64,000 nucleotides of DNA. It comes from a bacterium (lineage in GTDB: Bacteria; SZUA-182; DTGQ01). The stretch spans positions 1 through 64,000 of the forward strand of contig JAILZY010000009.1 of the NCBI GenBank assembly GCA_023512255.1. The letters run 5' to 3'. Below, in pieces: positions 18,204 to 27,694 of the stretch (position 1 is its first letter; the number at the start of each line of letters is the position of its first letter). The notes beneath the pieces were generated by a model. It searched no databases and was not told the origin of the DNA. It saw nothing but the letters and a program-made list of their open reading frames with translations. A program made the position numbers and the translations under genes.

Positions 18204-19181
18204 TTAGCCTTTCGATTCCGAGATTAGGGAAATTCTCGGGTCAACCACCATATATAGGAGGTCAGAAATAAAGGTGCCAACCAGGACCAGACAAGCGGCG
18301 ATAAAGTTTAGACTCAGGATAAGTGGATAGTCTCTGGCCAAGATAGCGTCATAGCCAAGTCTTCCCATACCCGGCCAGGAAAAAATTGATTCGATAATAA
18401 CTGATCCTCCGATCAGACCAGGCAGGGTCAACCCAAACATGGTAACAAAGGGAAGCAGAGCATTGCGCAGAGCGTGCTTGTAGTAAACCGTATCCGGCGG
18501 CAATCCCTTGGCCAGGGCAGTGCGAACATAATCCTGCTCGATGACCTCAAGCATCTGGCTCCTTACATATCGGGACAGAATGGCTATTCCCCCTATGGCG
18601 CTCAAGACCGAGGGCAGTACCAGGTGCCAGATGCGGTCGTTGATCAGATACCACCAGCTTACTGATTCTCGACCGAAGGTCTGCAATCCGATTACCGGCA
18701 CGTTAAAGACTTTGACTATGAAGATGATCAACACATAAGCCAGAAAGAAGGATGGCAGAGAAATGAAAAAATAAGAAAAGAAGGTGGTCGAGCGGTCGAA
18801 AAGAGACTGGCGACGCAGCGCAGCCTGGATTCCAAGAGGGAAAGCCAGACACCAGGTCAGCAGGGTTCCTACCAGAAAGAGTGGCAGGCTGTTGAGAAAT
18901 CGTTCCGTGATTTTTTTCAATACCGGCTGATTATCTTTATATGATCGCAGCTCATTAGTGAATAGCTTTTTATAAAACAGGTAATACTGAACGGGCAAAG
19001 GTTTGTCAAGGTCAAAGGCCTTGCGCAGCCGCTGAATATCCTCTTGGGTAAATTTAGGATTCAGCGGGTCAATTTCTGATGGATCTCCAGGGGCAAGCAT
19101 CACCACACTGAATGAAATTATGGAAATAAAAAATAAGGTGATTAATTTTTCAACCAGACTTTTGGCCCAAAAAGAAAACAT
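18204..19181 (-). CDS. DppB-type ABC importer permease
   Basis: This is the second inner-membrane permease of the same importer. It begins with the N-terminal helix typical of DppB/OppB (about residues 9-30), has a periplasmic segment with the PGDPSEIDPLNP motif, and continues with about five helices. The EAA loop is ALAKGLPPDTVYYKHALRNA. The insertion between residues 60 and 95 (YYLFYKKLFTNEL and following) is slightly longer than in E. coli DppB. It lies 65 nt after the binding-protein gene. Confidence 0.92.
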   Translation of the reverse strand: MFSFWAKSLVEKLITLFFISIISFSVVMLAPGDPSEIDPLNPKFTQEDIQRLRKAFDLDKPLPVQYYLFYKKLFTNELRSYKDNQPVLKKITERFLNSLPLFLVGTLLTWCLAFPLGIQAALRRQSLFDRSTTFFSYFFISLPSFFLAYVLIIFIVKVFNVPVIGLQTFGRESVSWWYLINDRIWHLVLPSVLSAIGGIAILSRYVRSQMLEVIEQDYVRTALAKGLPPDTVYYKHALRNALLPFVTMFGLTLPGLIGGSVIIESIFSWPGMGRLGYDAILARDYPLILSLNFIAACLVLVGTFISDLLYMVVDPRISLISESKG

Positions 19182-19246
19182 GGCTCTTGTCTCTCCTGCC
19201 TCCTTGGTTATTATTTTATGCTTATTATTTTACTAAAATTTTATTT

Positions 19247-21445
19247 TTATTCAAACCCTGTACTAAAGACCGGATCTTGTGGAAATTTGATCCACTTGTT
19301 AAAATAAAAGCTATAGTTACCCGTTTTCGTAGGGGTAATTCTCTTGATGATTTCCCGCCCTTGATCATCCCTTTCCAGGATAGCGATTTTTTTATCTAAC
19401 AGGGCTGTCCAGCGTCCGACATAGAGGAAAGTATAGGGCTGATCATCGTAAATAATTTCATGTAATTTATGACAATATTCAATCTGTTTTTTCTCGTCAT
19501 ACTCTTGGCGAATTTTGAGAATCAAATCATCGGCCTGAGGGTTGTTATAGCCAACGAAATTGAGCTGATAATTTCCCGACTGACTGGAGTGCCAGATCTG
19601 ATATAGATCAGGCTCAATTCCCATGCTCCATCCTAGCACCACAGCATCGAAATTGCCCACATTGATATGCTTTTCCAGAAAGACCGACCATTCCACACGA
19701 TCCGCAGAGACCTTCATCCCAAGCTTTTTCCAAGCATTCTGAGCAATGATCAAAATAGCCTCACGGTAAGGATTCCCATTATTAGTAATAATGCTGAACT
19801 CAAAATATTTCCCGCCCTTGCGCAAAAAGCCCTGCTCGTCACGCTCCCAGCCTGCTTCTCGCAAAAGCTGCAATGCCCCATCAGGATCATAGGGCAGTGG
19901 CTTGACCTCATGGTTATAAAACTCTGTCTGCTTGAGAAAAGGGCCGGTGGTAGCCTCTCCCTCTCCATAGAGCACATATTGGATAATATCTGGAATATTA
20001 ATAGCCATGGTCAAGGCCTTTCTTACCCTTTTATCCTGAAAAAGCTCGCGACGCAGATTATAGCCGATGTAGGTATAGCTGAAGGAGAGGCCGGAAAAAT
20101 TTTGAAACCTGCTGTCTTTCTTTAGCCGATTAACCTGATGGACCCGAGCTTCGTAATGATCGGTTGCTCCGGCATAAAATTCAAGCTCCTGCGTCAGCAT
20201 ATCCGGTATCACTCGCCAGATAAATTCCCGGTAGTGGGGTGCACCTTCCCAATAATTTTCATTTCTGACCAGTTTGATATACTGATCGGAACGCCACTCA
20301 ACAAAGGTAAATGGACCTGTACCTATGGGCCGCAGTTTGTTAAAATCGCTTTGGCGCATAGTAAATTCAGCCGGATCAAGGTTTTTTCCCCGAGCCTCCC
20401 TGGCCAGGCTTTCCTTGTTGAGCAGATGCTCTGGCAATATGCCAATCCCCCAGGCAGTAATTGCCGGCTGAAACAGCCGTTTATAGGTAATTTTCACCCG
20501 GTATTTATCGAGCACTTCCAGTGTCTTGACTGGCTCAAAATCAGGTATCCGGGGTGAGCGGTTAGCAGGATCCATGATTGACTCGTAGGTAAACCGCACA
20601 TCATCGGCATCAAATTCATGCCCATCGGAAAATCTTACCCCACGGCGGAGATTGAAGATAATAACCGGATTATGTTCAACCACTGGTAGATACTGGCTCA
20701 GATAGGCTGTCCGGCGCTCAGGCGTATCGTAGACAGGAGGGTCGATGGCTAAATAAGGTGAAAGCCGTTTCTGATTGAAATACCCACTACCCAGCAGGGG
20801 CTCAAGCTGAGTGAAAAAATCCTGATTCACCTCGCGCAAGGTAGCCTTAATTCGCGCTGGATAGCGAATGCTAACTTTGATCTTGATCTCCTTACCCTCA
20901 CCCCCCTGTTCATTTGCTTCCTGCTCGGATACGACCCTCTCTTCGGTGCATGGGGGCAGAATATCAAGATGATCTATGTTTCTTAGGAAGGAATTCTCCG
21001 GCTGAGGAGATGAGGCCGCTCTTTCAATAGCTTCCTTTACCGCCTCAGGGGTTGAAAGCCCTTTGCTGATCCAAACAGGATCGTCATTAACTACAAAGTA
21101 AACCTCTTCATAAATTTTCCAATCCGTAGCTAGACGGCCTCGCAGTTTAAGATTCTCATCTCGATCGATCAAGCCATCGAATATCTTTTCGCAGATTTCG
21201 CTACTGGCTGAGTCAGCATTCAAGATAGGATTGATTATGGCCACATCGCCAATCGAAGCAGAAATATATTGGGTAAGCCGTTGTGGATTGCCTCTAGTCT
21301 GATGATCATAATTTGGAACCCAGAAATATGACTGGACCAGAATGGCCAAAACCACTGCTGGCAGAATGATTAATATCCGTTTGGCAATTGCACCACTCAT
21401 CGACTTTTGAGAATTTTTCCCCCTCTTCAGCCCAGGGCTTACCAT
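19247..21445 (-). CDS. Extracellular solute-binding protein of the peptide importer (family 5)
   Basis: This is the substrate-binding subunit (SBP_bac_5 type) that delivers peptides to the DppB/C permeases. An N-terminal hydrophobic helix (about residues 24-46) anchors or exports it, and no lipobox cysteine is seen. The family core is recognisable in the segments IINPILNADSASSEICEKI, FNLRRGVRFSDGHEFDADD and ALTMAINIPDIIQ. At 732 residues it is longer than usual (about 530-600) because of an insertion of roughly 120 residues after the first lobe (about residues 112-235). That insertion may alter ligand specificity. It is the first gene of the operon. Confidence 0.88.
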   Translation of the reverse strand: MVSPGLKRGKNSQKSMSGAIAKRILIILPAVVLAILVQSYFWVPNYDHQTRGNPQRLTQYISASIGDVAIINPILNADSASSEICEKIFDGLIDRDENLKLRGRLATDWKIYEEVYFVVNDDPVWISKGLSTPEAVKEAIERAASSPQPENSFLRNIDHLDILPPCTEERVVSEQEANEQGGEGKEIKIKVSIRYPARIKATLREVNQDFFTQLEPLLGSGYFNQKRLSPYLAIDPPVYDTPERRTAYLSQYLPVVEHNPVIIFNLRRGVRFSDGHEFDADDVRFTYESIMDPANRSPRIPDFEPVKTLEVLDKYRVKITYKRLFQPAITAWGIGILPEHLLNKESLAREARGKNLDPAEFTMRQSDFNKLRPIGTGPFTFVEWRSDQYIKLVRNENYWEGAPHYREFIWRVIPDMLTQELEFYAGATDHYEARVHQVNRLKKDSRFQNFSGLSFSYTYIGYNLRRELFQDKRVRKALTMAINIPDIIQYVLYGEGEATTGPFLKQTEFYNHEVKPLPYDPDGALQLLREAGWERDEQGFLRKGGKYFEFSIITNNGNPYREAILIIAQNAWKKLGMKVSADRVEWSVFLEKHINVGNFDAVVLGWSMGIEPDLYQIWHSSQSGNYQLNFVGYNNPQADDLILKIRQEYDEKKQIEYCHKLHEIIYDDQPYTFLYVGRWTALLDKKIAILERDDQGREIIKRITPTKTGNYSFYFNKWIKFPQDPVFSTGFE

Positions 21446-21994
21446 GTTGTTGGTTCACCAGAGCTGAAAGGACCAATGTTCACTGATAATAAATAACTCT
21501 ATTGTAGATAACTTATTCCCAAAAGTCAAAATAATTCCAGCAATTATCTTGACAGTGTCAGATTTTCTTCTAGGTTCCGGCGCTTCAAGATCTTCTAACC
21601 AGGCTCTTCTTCCCACTCCAAAAAAGTTAATTCGCCTATCCCCCCTACTGGCTGGAGCTTGCTAGAATTTAGGCCGGCCGCTGCCGGAAGATAATAGCGC
21701 TCAGATATTCGCGCTGCGCGCCGTGGGGGGGCTAACCCTGCCTGATGTGCTTAATCAGTGAGATACCAGCCCTGTGCGCCCGAGGGTAGGACCCTGACAA
21801 GGTGGCCACTGTGGGGCACTCTATCACCAGCGCTGCGCCCGAGGGTAGAAACCTGATGCTGCGGCGGCAAAGCTACTTTCCCTGCTGCTTTGGTGCAGTT
21901 TGGTTTTAGCTAGTCGCCAATACCTTGGCAGGATGCTTTCCCTGAGGTGCAGTCTACAAGACAGCTCAAGCCGCGATGAGGCCCCGCAGCTTTC
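21446..21994. repeat. Gene-free stretch with repeats, including a copy of the secG 3' end
   Basis: A 28-bp segment at 21873-21900 matches the last codons and stop of secG (21995-22022) with one mismatch. A shorter derivative (CTTTCCCTGAGGTGCAG) lies near 21937. A second pair of about 30 bp sits at 21767-21798 and 21827-21856 (CGCCCGAGGGTAG core). No tRNA, ORF or RNA gene was recognised. The promoter of the peptide-importer operon should lie in the lower part of this stretch, which turns AT-rich near 21480-21550. Confidence 0.75.
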
Positions 21995-22459
21995 CTACTT
22001 TCCCTGCTGCTGTGGTGCAGTTGCTGGAGTTTGCTGGATCGGTGCTGCCGGCTGCTGTGCAGATGGAGCCGGAATCTGCACCGGGGCGGATGATTGTTTT
22101 GGTGATGGAGCCGCAGGCTGCCCTGGCTGAGACTCAGGTTTAGCCGAAGGTGAGGGCTGCGCTGGCATTTTTGGAGACGCGGCCTGCTCTCCAGACTGAG
22201 GAGTAACATCTTGAATCAGAGACCTTTGCCTGTTCGATGACAGAACAGCCAGAGAAAGGGAGGTTAACATAAAAATCACCGCGCAGACCACGGTTGTTTT
22301 TTCCAAAAATCCTGCCGCACCCTGGCTTCCAAAAGCCGTTTGACTTGATCCGCCGCCAAACACAGCTCCCATTTCACTTCCCTTGCCGGACTGTAAAATA
22401 ATTACCAGAATCATGATCACACTGACAATCAGATGAATAGCAATAAGGACACTATACAT
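21995..22459 (-). CDS. secG: SecG preprotein translocase subunit with long Pro/Gln/Ala tail
   Basis: SecG is the small auxiliary subunit of the SecYEG channel. Two membrane helices (about residues 3-23 and 55-75) flank the conserved loop LQSGKGSEMGAVFGGGSSQT, followed by FGSQGAAGFLEK. Residues from about 85 to 154 form a low-complexity tail rich in Pro, Gln, Ala and Ser, which is absent from E. coli SecG (110 residues) but common in related long forms. The extreme 3' end is repeated about 120 bp downstream, so the tail may be growing or shrinking by repeat slippage. Confidence 0.93.
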   Translation of the reverse strand: MYSVLIAIHLIVSVIMILVIILQSGKGSEMGAVFGGGSSQTAFGSQGAAGFLEKTTVVCAVIFMLTSLSLAVLSSNRQRSLIQDVTPQSGEQAASPKMPAQPSPSAKPESQPGQPAAPSPKQSSAPVQIPAPSAQQPAAPIQQTPATAPQQQGK

Positions 22460-22653
22460 ATTTTTATCCTTCCATTGAATGTAACGTTAATCAGCTTTGA
22501 ATTATATTGTATTATTGACCATTCAATCCCCAAAAAGCACTCTTCATAATACCAGATTTTAACTTGTTTTTCCAGCAGAATTTTTTTGGCTTGCCGAAAG
22601 AGATTATCCCCGCATTTTCTACTACATTTTCTGCACCAGCCAGGCCAAATAAG

Positions 22654-22729
22654 GTAGTGCCCAGTCATATCGTAGGGGTAGTGCCCAGTTATATCGAAGG
22701 GTATGGCCTAGTCATATCGAAGGGTATGG
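22654..22729 (-). repeat. Three tandem copies of the 3' end of the MacB-like permease gene
   Basis: A unit close to AGTCATATCGAAGGGTATGG occurs three times in succession: near 22662-22680 (diverged), 22686-22706 and 22709-22729. The last contains the final codons of the permease gene (minus-strand reading THTLRYD and stop). The two downstream copies are non-coding echoes of that gene end. Confidence 0.85.
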
Positions 22730-23895
22730 GTTGGATCCTGCTTCGCAGCCAGGATAGCAGGATACGTTCCAAAGACAATGCCGATAAAGGAGGCGATAAC
22801 CAAAGAGATGAGAAGTAATTTGAAAGAAAAAACAGGAGCAAATTGGGATAAATAACTAATCAATTTTGATCCAAAAAATCCTAGAATAGCACCGCCAAAG
22901 GCGCCAAATATGCATAAAAGTATAGACTCAACCATAAACTGGAGCATAATCGATTTTTGGGTTGCTCCTAAGGCTCTGCGGATCCCTACCTCTTTTAGCC
23001 TTTCCGTAACTGAGACCAGCATAATATTCAGAATGCCGATCCCGCCAACTAGTAGTGAAATACTGCTGATTGCCCAAAGGACGTATTCGAATATTTTGAC
23101 AAATTTTTCCTGGGTTTTAAGAAGCTGCCGCTGGCTTTCTATTTCAAAGGAGGCTTCATCTCCGTATCGGGTTTGAAAGAATTGGCGAAGCTCAGCTATG
23201 GCCTTATTAGTATCCTGGGCATGGATATAGAGTGCGCTGAGCTCATCAGCATGAAAAAGACGCTGGACAAAAGGTAAGGGGACGAGGATTTCTCGCTCTA
23301 TATTAATCATTCCAATTATTAGTCTTTTAGGTTTGCTCAAGGTGCCAATGACCTTAAATTGATACCCCTGAATGGGAAGAGATTGGCCCAGCGGGGATTG
23401 GTCGTCAAAAATAAAGTCGGCTACCTCGCTTCCAACCAGACAATATTGATTTTGAGACTCAAGATCGAAATTGGAAATAAGCCTTCCGCTGTTAACTTTA
23501 ACCTTGAACATCTCCTGGTATGATGGGGTAATTCCCACTACGGCGAAGCTTTCCGAATCTCCCTTGCGGTAGAACGAGGCTTGCTCCTTAACCACAGGGG
23601 AGACGATTGAAATCGAAGGGCACTCTTGCCTGATGGCTTCAACATCCTTAAGTGACAGCTTGGCACTTTTAAGCCTTGCCCCCCTTGGGGAGGTAGCCTT
23701 TGGCTGGACACTAAGAATATCCGCCCCGAGCTCTTGAATACTCTCTATAGTTGCCCGTCTGGCCCCCTCGCCTATCGAATACATGAGAGAAAAGGATCCA
23801 ATACCAATGACAATACCTAAAATTGAAAGGATAGAACGCAAGCGATGGCTCCAGAGGCTATGCCAGGCAGTATCAATAAGGTCATAGGTCAGCAC
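22708..23895 (-). CDS. MacB-type ABC exporter permease
   Basis: This is an FtsX/MacB-family permease with four membrane helices. One helix lies near residues 20-42, a periplasmic MacB_PCD domain spans about 50-245, and three helices lie at about 270-390 (ISLLVGGIGILNIMLVSV, with RLKEVGIRRALGATQ after it). Unlike MacB itself, the ATPase is a separate gene. The start is GTG at 23895 with GGAGGG about 9 nt upstream. It follows the ATPase gene after 157 nt and completes a MacA-ATPase-permease set with a TolC-like channel. Substrates of such systems include macrolides, peptides and lipids, and nothing here decides between them. Confidence 0.9.
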   Translation of the reverse strand: MLTYDLIDTAWHSLWSHRLRSILSILGIVIGIGSFSLMYSIGEGARRATIESIQELGADILSVQPKATSPRGARLKSAKLSLKDVEAIRQECPSISIVSPVVKEQASFYRKGDSESFAVVGITPSYQEMFKVKVNSGRLISNFDLESQNQYCLVGSEVADFIFDDQSPLGQSLPIQGYQFKVIGTLSKPKRLIIGMINIEREILVPLPFVQRLFHADELSALYIHAQDTNKAIAELRQFFQTRYGDEASFEIESQRQLLKTQEKFVKIFEYVLWAISSISLLVGGIGILNIMLVSVTERLKEVGIRRALGATQKSIMLQFMVESILLCIFGAFGGAILGFFGSKLISYLSQFAPVFSFKLLLISLVIASFIGIVFGTYPAILAAKQDPTHTLRYD

Positions 23896-24052
23896 ACCTC
23901 AAAACCCTCCAGTAAATAAGGCTTCTCTGCCTCCCCACCTTGCGCTTTCCTCATCTGGTGCTTATCTCTCTTCGGTGTTTCCCTCTCTGGTAAATTTTCT
24001 ATAATTTTTTTATAATTCGCCTCATCAGCTGTAATTTGCCTCATCAATTTGA

Positions 24053-24748
24053 TTATGACTCCTTTAAGATTTGGCCATCTTTTATATAAATTGTGCGATC
24101 TGCATAAGTAGCTAATTTTTGATCATGAGTAACCATGATAATGGTCATACCACGCTTATGGAGTTCTTTCATAATGTTCATGATCTCAAAACCAGTTTTG
24201 CTATCCAGGTTTCCGGTCGGCTCATCGGCCAGGAGCAGAGAGGGTTGAGCAGCCAAGGCGCGAGCAATAGCCACCCGCTGCTGTTCGCCTCCAGAGAGTT
24301 CAGCCGGACGCCGATGCCCTTTGCCGGTCAGGCCAACCTGATCGAGCATCTGGTTAACAATCGCTTTGCGTTCTGAGGGCTGAATTTGTTGATATACTAG
24401 GGGCAGCTCCACATTACGCCAGGCTGAAAATCGAGGCAAGAGATTGAAGGATTGAAAGATAAAGCCGAATTCTCGATTGCGAAGATGGGAAAGCTGGTTA
24501 TCATTGAGCTGGTTTACATTTTTGCCCCGAAAATAGTAGGTGCCCGATACCCCTGATCGATCAAGGCATCCGATAAGGTTAAGGAGGGTTGTTTTCCCTG
24601 AACCCGAAGCACCCATAATAATCAGAAATTCGCCCTTTGAAACCACAAGATCAATCTCCTTCAGTATAGGGAAGATTATTCCTGCGCTGCGGTAAACTTT
24701 AGAAACTTTTATCATTTTGACAAGCACTTCGCTCTCTTTAGGCACCAT
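24053..24748 (-). CDS. MacB/LolD-type ABC exporter ATPase
   Basis: This 231-residue ATPase partners the downstream permease. It shows Walker A GASGSGKTT near residue 46, a signature loop ELSGGEQQRVAIARAL, Walker B LLLADEPTGNLD and a switch histidine in MVTHDQ. These are the usual LolD/MacB features. Its start overlaps the end of the adaptor gene by 11 nt, which implies translational coupling. Between its stop and the permease start, the sequence TTYGCCTCATCA is repeated twice (near 24016 and 24036). Confidence 0.93.
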   Translation of the reverse strand: MVPKESEVLVKMIKVSKVYRSAGIIFPILKEIDLVVSKGEFLIIMGASGSGKTTLLNLIGCLDRSGVSGTYYFRGKNVNQLNDNQLSHLRNREFGFIFQSFNLLPRFSAWRNVELPLVYQQIQPSERKAIVNQMLDQVGLTGKGHRRPAELSGGEQQRVAIARALAAQPSLLLADEPTGNLDSKTGFEIMNIMKELHKRGMTIIMVTHDQKLATYADRTIYIKDGQILKES

Positions 24749-26024
24749 CGGATTCAGAAGTCAAAAGCTTTGCAGGCACGATGCGGAAAATCTTCTGGCC
24801 GGCTGATAAGCCATTTAAAATCTCTGCTAGCTCGCCATTGTTTAAGCCCACACGCACTGGACAGAAACGGGGAGGATCGGACTCGGCCAAATACACACCG
24901 CTCACTCCTTCTTTTTTCACCAGAGCAGAAGTTGGCACCACTAAAACATTTCTCTTCTCTTCTAGGAAGATATCAACCTGTCCAGTCATCCCTAGCCTAA
25001 GTGGCGGATTGAGCTGATTGATCTGACATCTTACTAGGTAAAAGGCCTGTGAGTTTTCCGAGGCCATTGGTGAAATAGAGGCCACATGCCCGGAGAATTG
25101 CCGGCCTCCAAGGGCTGGAATGCATATCTTGCACGGTTGATTTTCTTTAACCCGATAAACATCAAACTCATCCACCTTGACATCGACCGTAAGGATGCTC
25201 TGATCTGAGATGGTTACAAAGATATCTCCTGCCGACACGGTAGTATTCTTTGAAAATAACTTCTCCAGAGCAGTTCTGGAATCGGAACTAGAACTGCTGC
25301 TCTGCCTGATGGAAACTACGCCTGAGACAGGGGCTAGAATCTCTCGATGGGCCATAGCCTCTTGGGCCTTTCGAAAATCAATATCAGCAACAATGAATTC
25401 CGAGCGAGCCTTTTCCAGGGCTTTTTCATCTCCCTTGGCTGCTGTTTCCGCAAACTGAGCCTTGGCGACCTCAAGGTCTGACCGAGCCCGCTTAAGGTCG
25501 AACTCAGAGCTATTAAGCTCTTGTTTTGATATAGCCTTAGCCTGATAGAGTTCCAGGTTTTCTTTATACTTTTTTTCCGCCTCTTCGCAGCGGGCCATAG
25601 CATAGTCTAGCTGGGATTTTGAAGAGATATAGGTCGATGAATTATGCCAATCTCTGATCTCAGCTAATCTTTCCTTGGCATTTAGGTACTTGATCCGTGC
25701 ATTTTCAAGCTCATACTTAAGATCTTCCTCATTAAGACGAAGGAGCACTTGCCCTTTTTCAACCCAGTCGCCATCTTTGACCAGTCTTTCCTGAACTCGG
25801 GCATTGGCCGTAAAGACAACATCCTCTGAGATTAGGTAGCCGACCTTGCCGGAAAGATGAAGAGTTGAGGAGATGTTTCCAGCGGAAACGGTATAAATAT
25901 CCTGTTGAGCCGCCTGATTCGGATTGAAACCCTTCCCCCGGTTGAGCATAATAGTAAGGATTCCAACCCCAGCCAGGGGCACAAGAATAAAAACGGAAAG
26001 GATAGATTTAGAAATCTTGCGCAT
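24738..26024 (-). CDS. MacA-type periplasmic adaptor (HlyD family)
   Basis: This membrane-fusion protein connects the ABC exporter to the outer-membrane channel. It has an N-terminal anchor helix (about residues 7-27), a first half of the lipoyl domain (VQERLVKDGDWVEKGQVLLR), a long alpha-helical hairpin (about 110-225) and the second half of the lipoyl domain (REILAPVSGVVSIRQ). Beta-barrel and membrane-proximal domains follow (LRLGMTGQVDIFLEEK). A serine-rich insertion sits after the second lipoyl half (about 240-250). The 57-nt leader is followed upstream by a MITE that separates it from the tolC-like gene. Confidence 0.92.
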   Translation of the reverse strand: MRKISKSILSVFILVPLAGVGILTIMLNRGKGFNPNQAAQQDIYTVSAGNISSTLHLSGKVGYLISEDVVFTANARVQERLVKDGDWVEKGQVLLRLNEEDLKYELENARIKYLNAKERLAEIRDWHNSSTYISSKSQLDYAMARCEEAEKKYKENLELYQAKAISKQELNSSEFDLKRARSDLEVAKAQFAETAAKGDEKALEKARSEFIVADIDFRKAQEAMAHREILAPVSGVVSIRQSSSSSSDSRTALEKLFSKNTTVSAGDIFVTISDQSILTVDVKVDEFDVYRVKENQPCKICIPALGGRQFSGHVASISPMASENSQAFYLVRCQINQLNPPLRLGMTGQVDIFLEEKRNVLVVPTSALVKKEGVSGVYLAESDPPRFCPVRVGLNNGELAEILNGLSAGQKIFRIVPAKLLTSESDGA

Positions 26025-26072
26025 ATAATAACCTTCAGTAATTATTGTTTATAATATTTATTATTTATTATT

Positions 26073-26201
26073 TTAATATTCGCTCTTATTTATTAGCTAC
26101 CATTGAGAGACATAACCCTAATAAAGAGCTAAGCCCATTCGAGGGTTTATGGTGTCTTGATATAGGGTTTATGGTGTCTGATATATAAGAGCGTTAATAT
26201 T
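26073..26201. mobile_element. MITE-like element, copy A (113 bp plus 8-bp target duplications)
   Basis: The element proper spans 26081-26193. It begins CGCTCTTATTTATTAG and ends in the matching inverted repeat ATATATAAGAGCG. Comparing the two ends over 23 bp gives about 19 matches. It is flanked on both sides by the perfect 8-bp direct repeat TTAATATT (26073-26080 and 26194-26201), as expected for a target-site duplication. It has no coding capacity. A second copy lies in the opposite orientation at 42789-42930. TIRs starting with GCTCTT and 8-bp duplications recall the ISL3 family, but that parentage is only a guess. It splits the tolC-macA junction. Confidence 0.88.
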
Positions 26202-26230
26202 ATAATTATCCTTAATTGCTATTAATTACC

Positions 26231-27694
26231 CTAATTATCCTTTATTAATTGCCCTGTGATTAATTGCCCTGTGGCCGTAACCATGGATCTGCCCAGCGCC
26301 TTGTGCACCCTGATCTTGGAGAGGGTATGGGCGATCAGTGCATCCAGCAGATTCAGCTCTGCGGTCCGCAGGTTATTTCTGGCATCTACCAGCTCTAGAT
26401 AACTGCTCGACCCTAGCGTGTATCGAAGCTCGGTAATCTTCAAGCTTTCCTTGGCCAGCTTGATGTTGTCCTCGGCAATTTGCACCCGCTCCTGGGCATT
26501 TTCAAAGTTCGTTAGCTCTCTTTTGATTTCAAGCTTAATTGAATCTATAGTTTCCTTGATATCGGCTTCGGCTTGCTCAAGATCAATAATGGCCTGAGTT
26601 TTCGACTCTCGAATAACGCCGCCATCAAAGATAAAAAGCGGCAGATTAAGACTTGTGGTTACTGACCAGCTTGGCTCATCAGGCCGCTGATCTATGGCTT
26701 CTGATACCCGAGTGCCTGAAACCTGATACCCCCATCCTGCCGATAAAGACCAGGTAGGCCGATACGGGTCAGAAGTGGATTTTAAAGCAATCCGGGCAGA
26801 CTCTAGCCTGAGCCGGGCGATTTCCATCTCAACTCGGCTCTTCAGGGCTTCTCTTTCAGCCTCCTCATAGGTAAAGGTTTCAGGAACATATTTTAATTCA
26901 GTTGTGGGCACAATCTCAAGCCCATGATCAAGTACCAGGGTATTCAGCAAGGCAGCTAAAGCATTGAGATAATCCCGCTCATCCCTCTTCAAGCTCTGTT
27001 TGGCATTGTTCAATTGGACGGTAGCAGTCATGACATCAACCTCTGGGGCTCTTCCCTTTTCTACTCTAGCTTTGGCGATCCGAAGCTGCTCTTCGGCCAT
27101 CTTCACCTGGGCCTGATCAATAGTAATGGTCTGCTGAAGCCGGATAAGTTCGTAGTATTGTTCACAGACGCTGACCACCAGATTCTGACAGGTCGTAATA
27201 TAGTTAGCCTTGCTGCTGCTCAGGGAAATTGAAGCCTGCTGGAGAGATCGGTCTATGCTTCCCGACAGATCCAAAGGCAGGCTAAAGTTAACCTCAACCC
27301 CACCCCGATAAGTGTTTTCTACCGAAGGATCCATATTTATTTGATTATATACGCTATAAGAGGTAGAAATATCGCCCGACAGCTTGGGTGAGCAGCCTGC
27401 TTTGGCCATCCGGTAGCTTGATTCGGCACTCAGGAGAGTCCTTTGGGCTGTCTTCAGGTCGCGGTTATTTTTAAAGGCAAGCTTTAGCGCCTCTTCAATC
27501 GACAAATGAATCTGCCGCTTCGGCAAATCCCCTTTCTCTTGTTGACCAAAGCCCATACCAGGGGATACTAAGAGTAGTATACCTACAAAGAAGATAACTA
27601 CGGCAGCTAATATAGACAGCCACAGGCTGAGAGAAAAACCCTCTATAGCCCTGTCTATAGCCCTTATAGCCCTGTCGATCGGTTTAATCTGCAA
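26231..27694 (-). CDS. TolC-like outer-membrane efflux channel
   Basis: This is an outer-membrane factor of the TolC family, the exit duct for the MacA/MacB-type exporter encoded just downstream. It has a signal sequence (hydrophobic stretch about residues 22-48), then two homologous repeats of coiled-coil and beta-strand segments. Typical family motifs include LSIEEALKLAFKNNRDLKT and LRYTLGSSSYLELVDARNN. The start is TTG at 27694 with AGGAGG 7 nt upstream. Both ends carry in-frame duplications: IDRAIRAIDRAIEG at the N-terminus and TGQLITGQLI at the C-terminus. The N-terminal 20 residues precede the hydrophobic region and are unusual for an exported protein. Confidence 0.9.
   Translation of the reverse strand: MQIKPIDRAIRAIDRAIEGFSLSLWLSILAAVVIFFVGILLLVSPGMGFGQQEKGDLPKRQIHLSIEEALKLAFKNNRDLKTAQRTLLSAESSYRMAKAGCSPKLSGDISTSYSVYNQINMDPSVENTYRGGVEVNFSLPLDLSGSIDRSLQQASISLSSSKANYITTCQNLVVSVCEQYYELIRLQQTITIDQAQVKMAEEQLRIAKARVEKGRAPEVDVMTATVQLNNAKQSLKRDERDYLNALAALLNTLVLDHGLEIVPTTELKYVPETFTYEEAEREALKSRVEMEIARLRLESARIALKSTSDPYRPTWSLSAGWGYQVSGTRVSEAIDQRPDEPSWSVTTSLNLPLFIFDGGVIRESKTQAIIDLEQAEADIKETIDSIKLEIKRELTNFENAQERVQIAEDNIKLAKESLKITELRYTLGSSSYLELVDARNNLRTAELNLLDALIAHTLSKIRVHKALGRSMVTATGQLITGQLIKDN
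26244..26273 (-). repeat. 15-bp perfect tandem duplication at the tolC-like 3' end
   Basis: ATTAATTGCCCTGTG occurs at 26244-26258 and 26259-26273. It is in frame and duplicates TGQLI in the protein. Weaker copies of the same sequence continue past the stop codon to about 26204. Confidence 0.95.

Noticed and set aside
21560-21994. Possible tRNA beside secG, a common neighbour of this gene
   Set aside because: No T-loop consensus (GTTCRANYC) with a matching acceptor stem was found on either strand.
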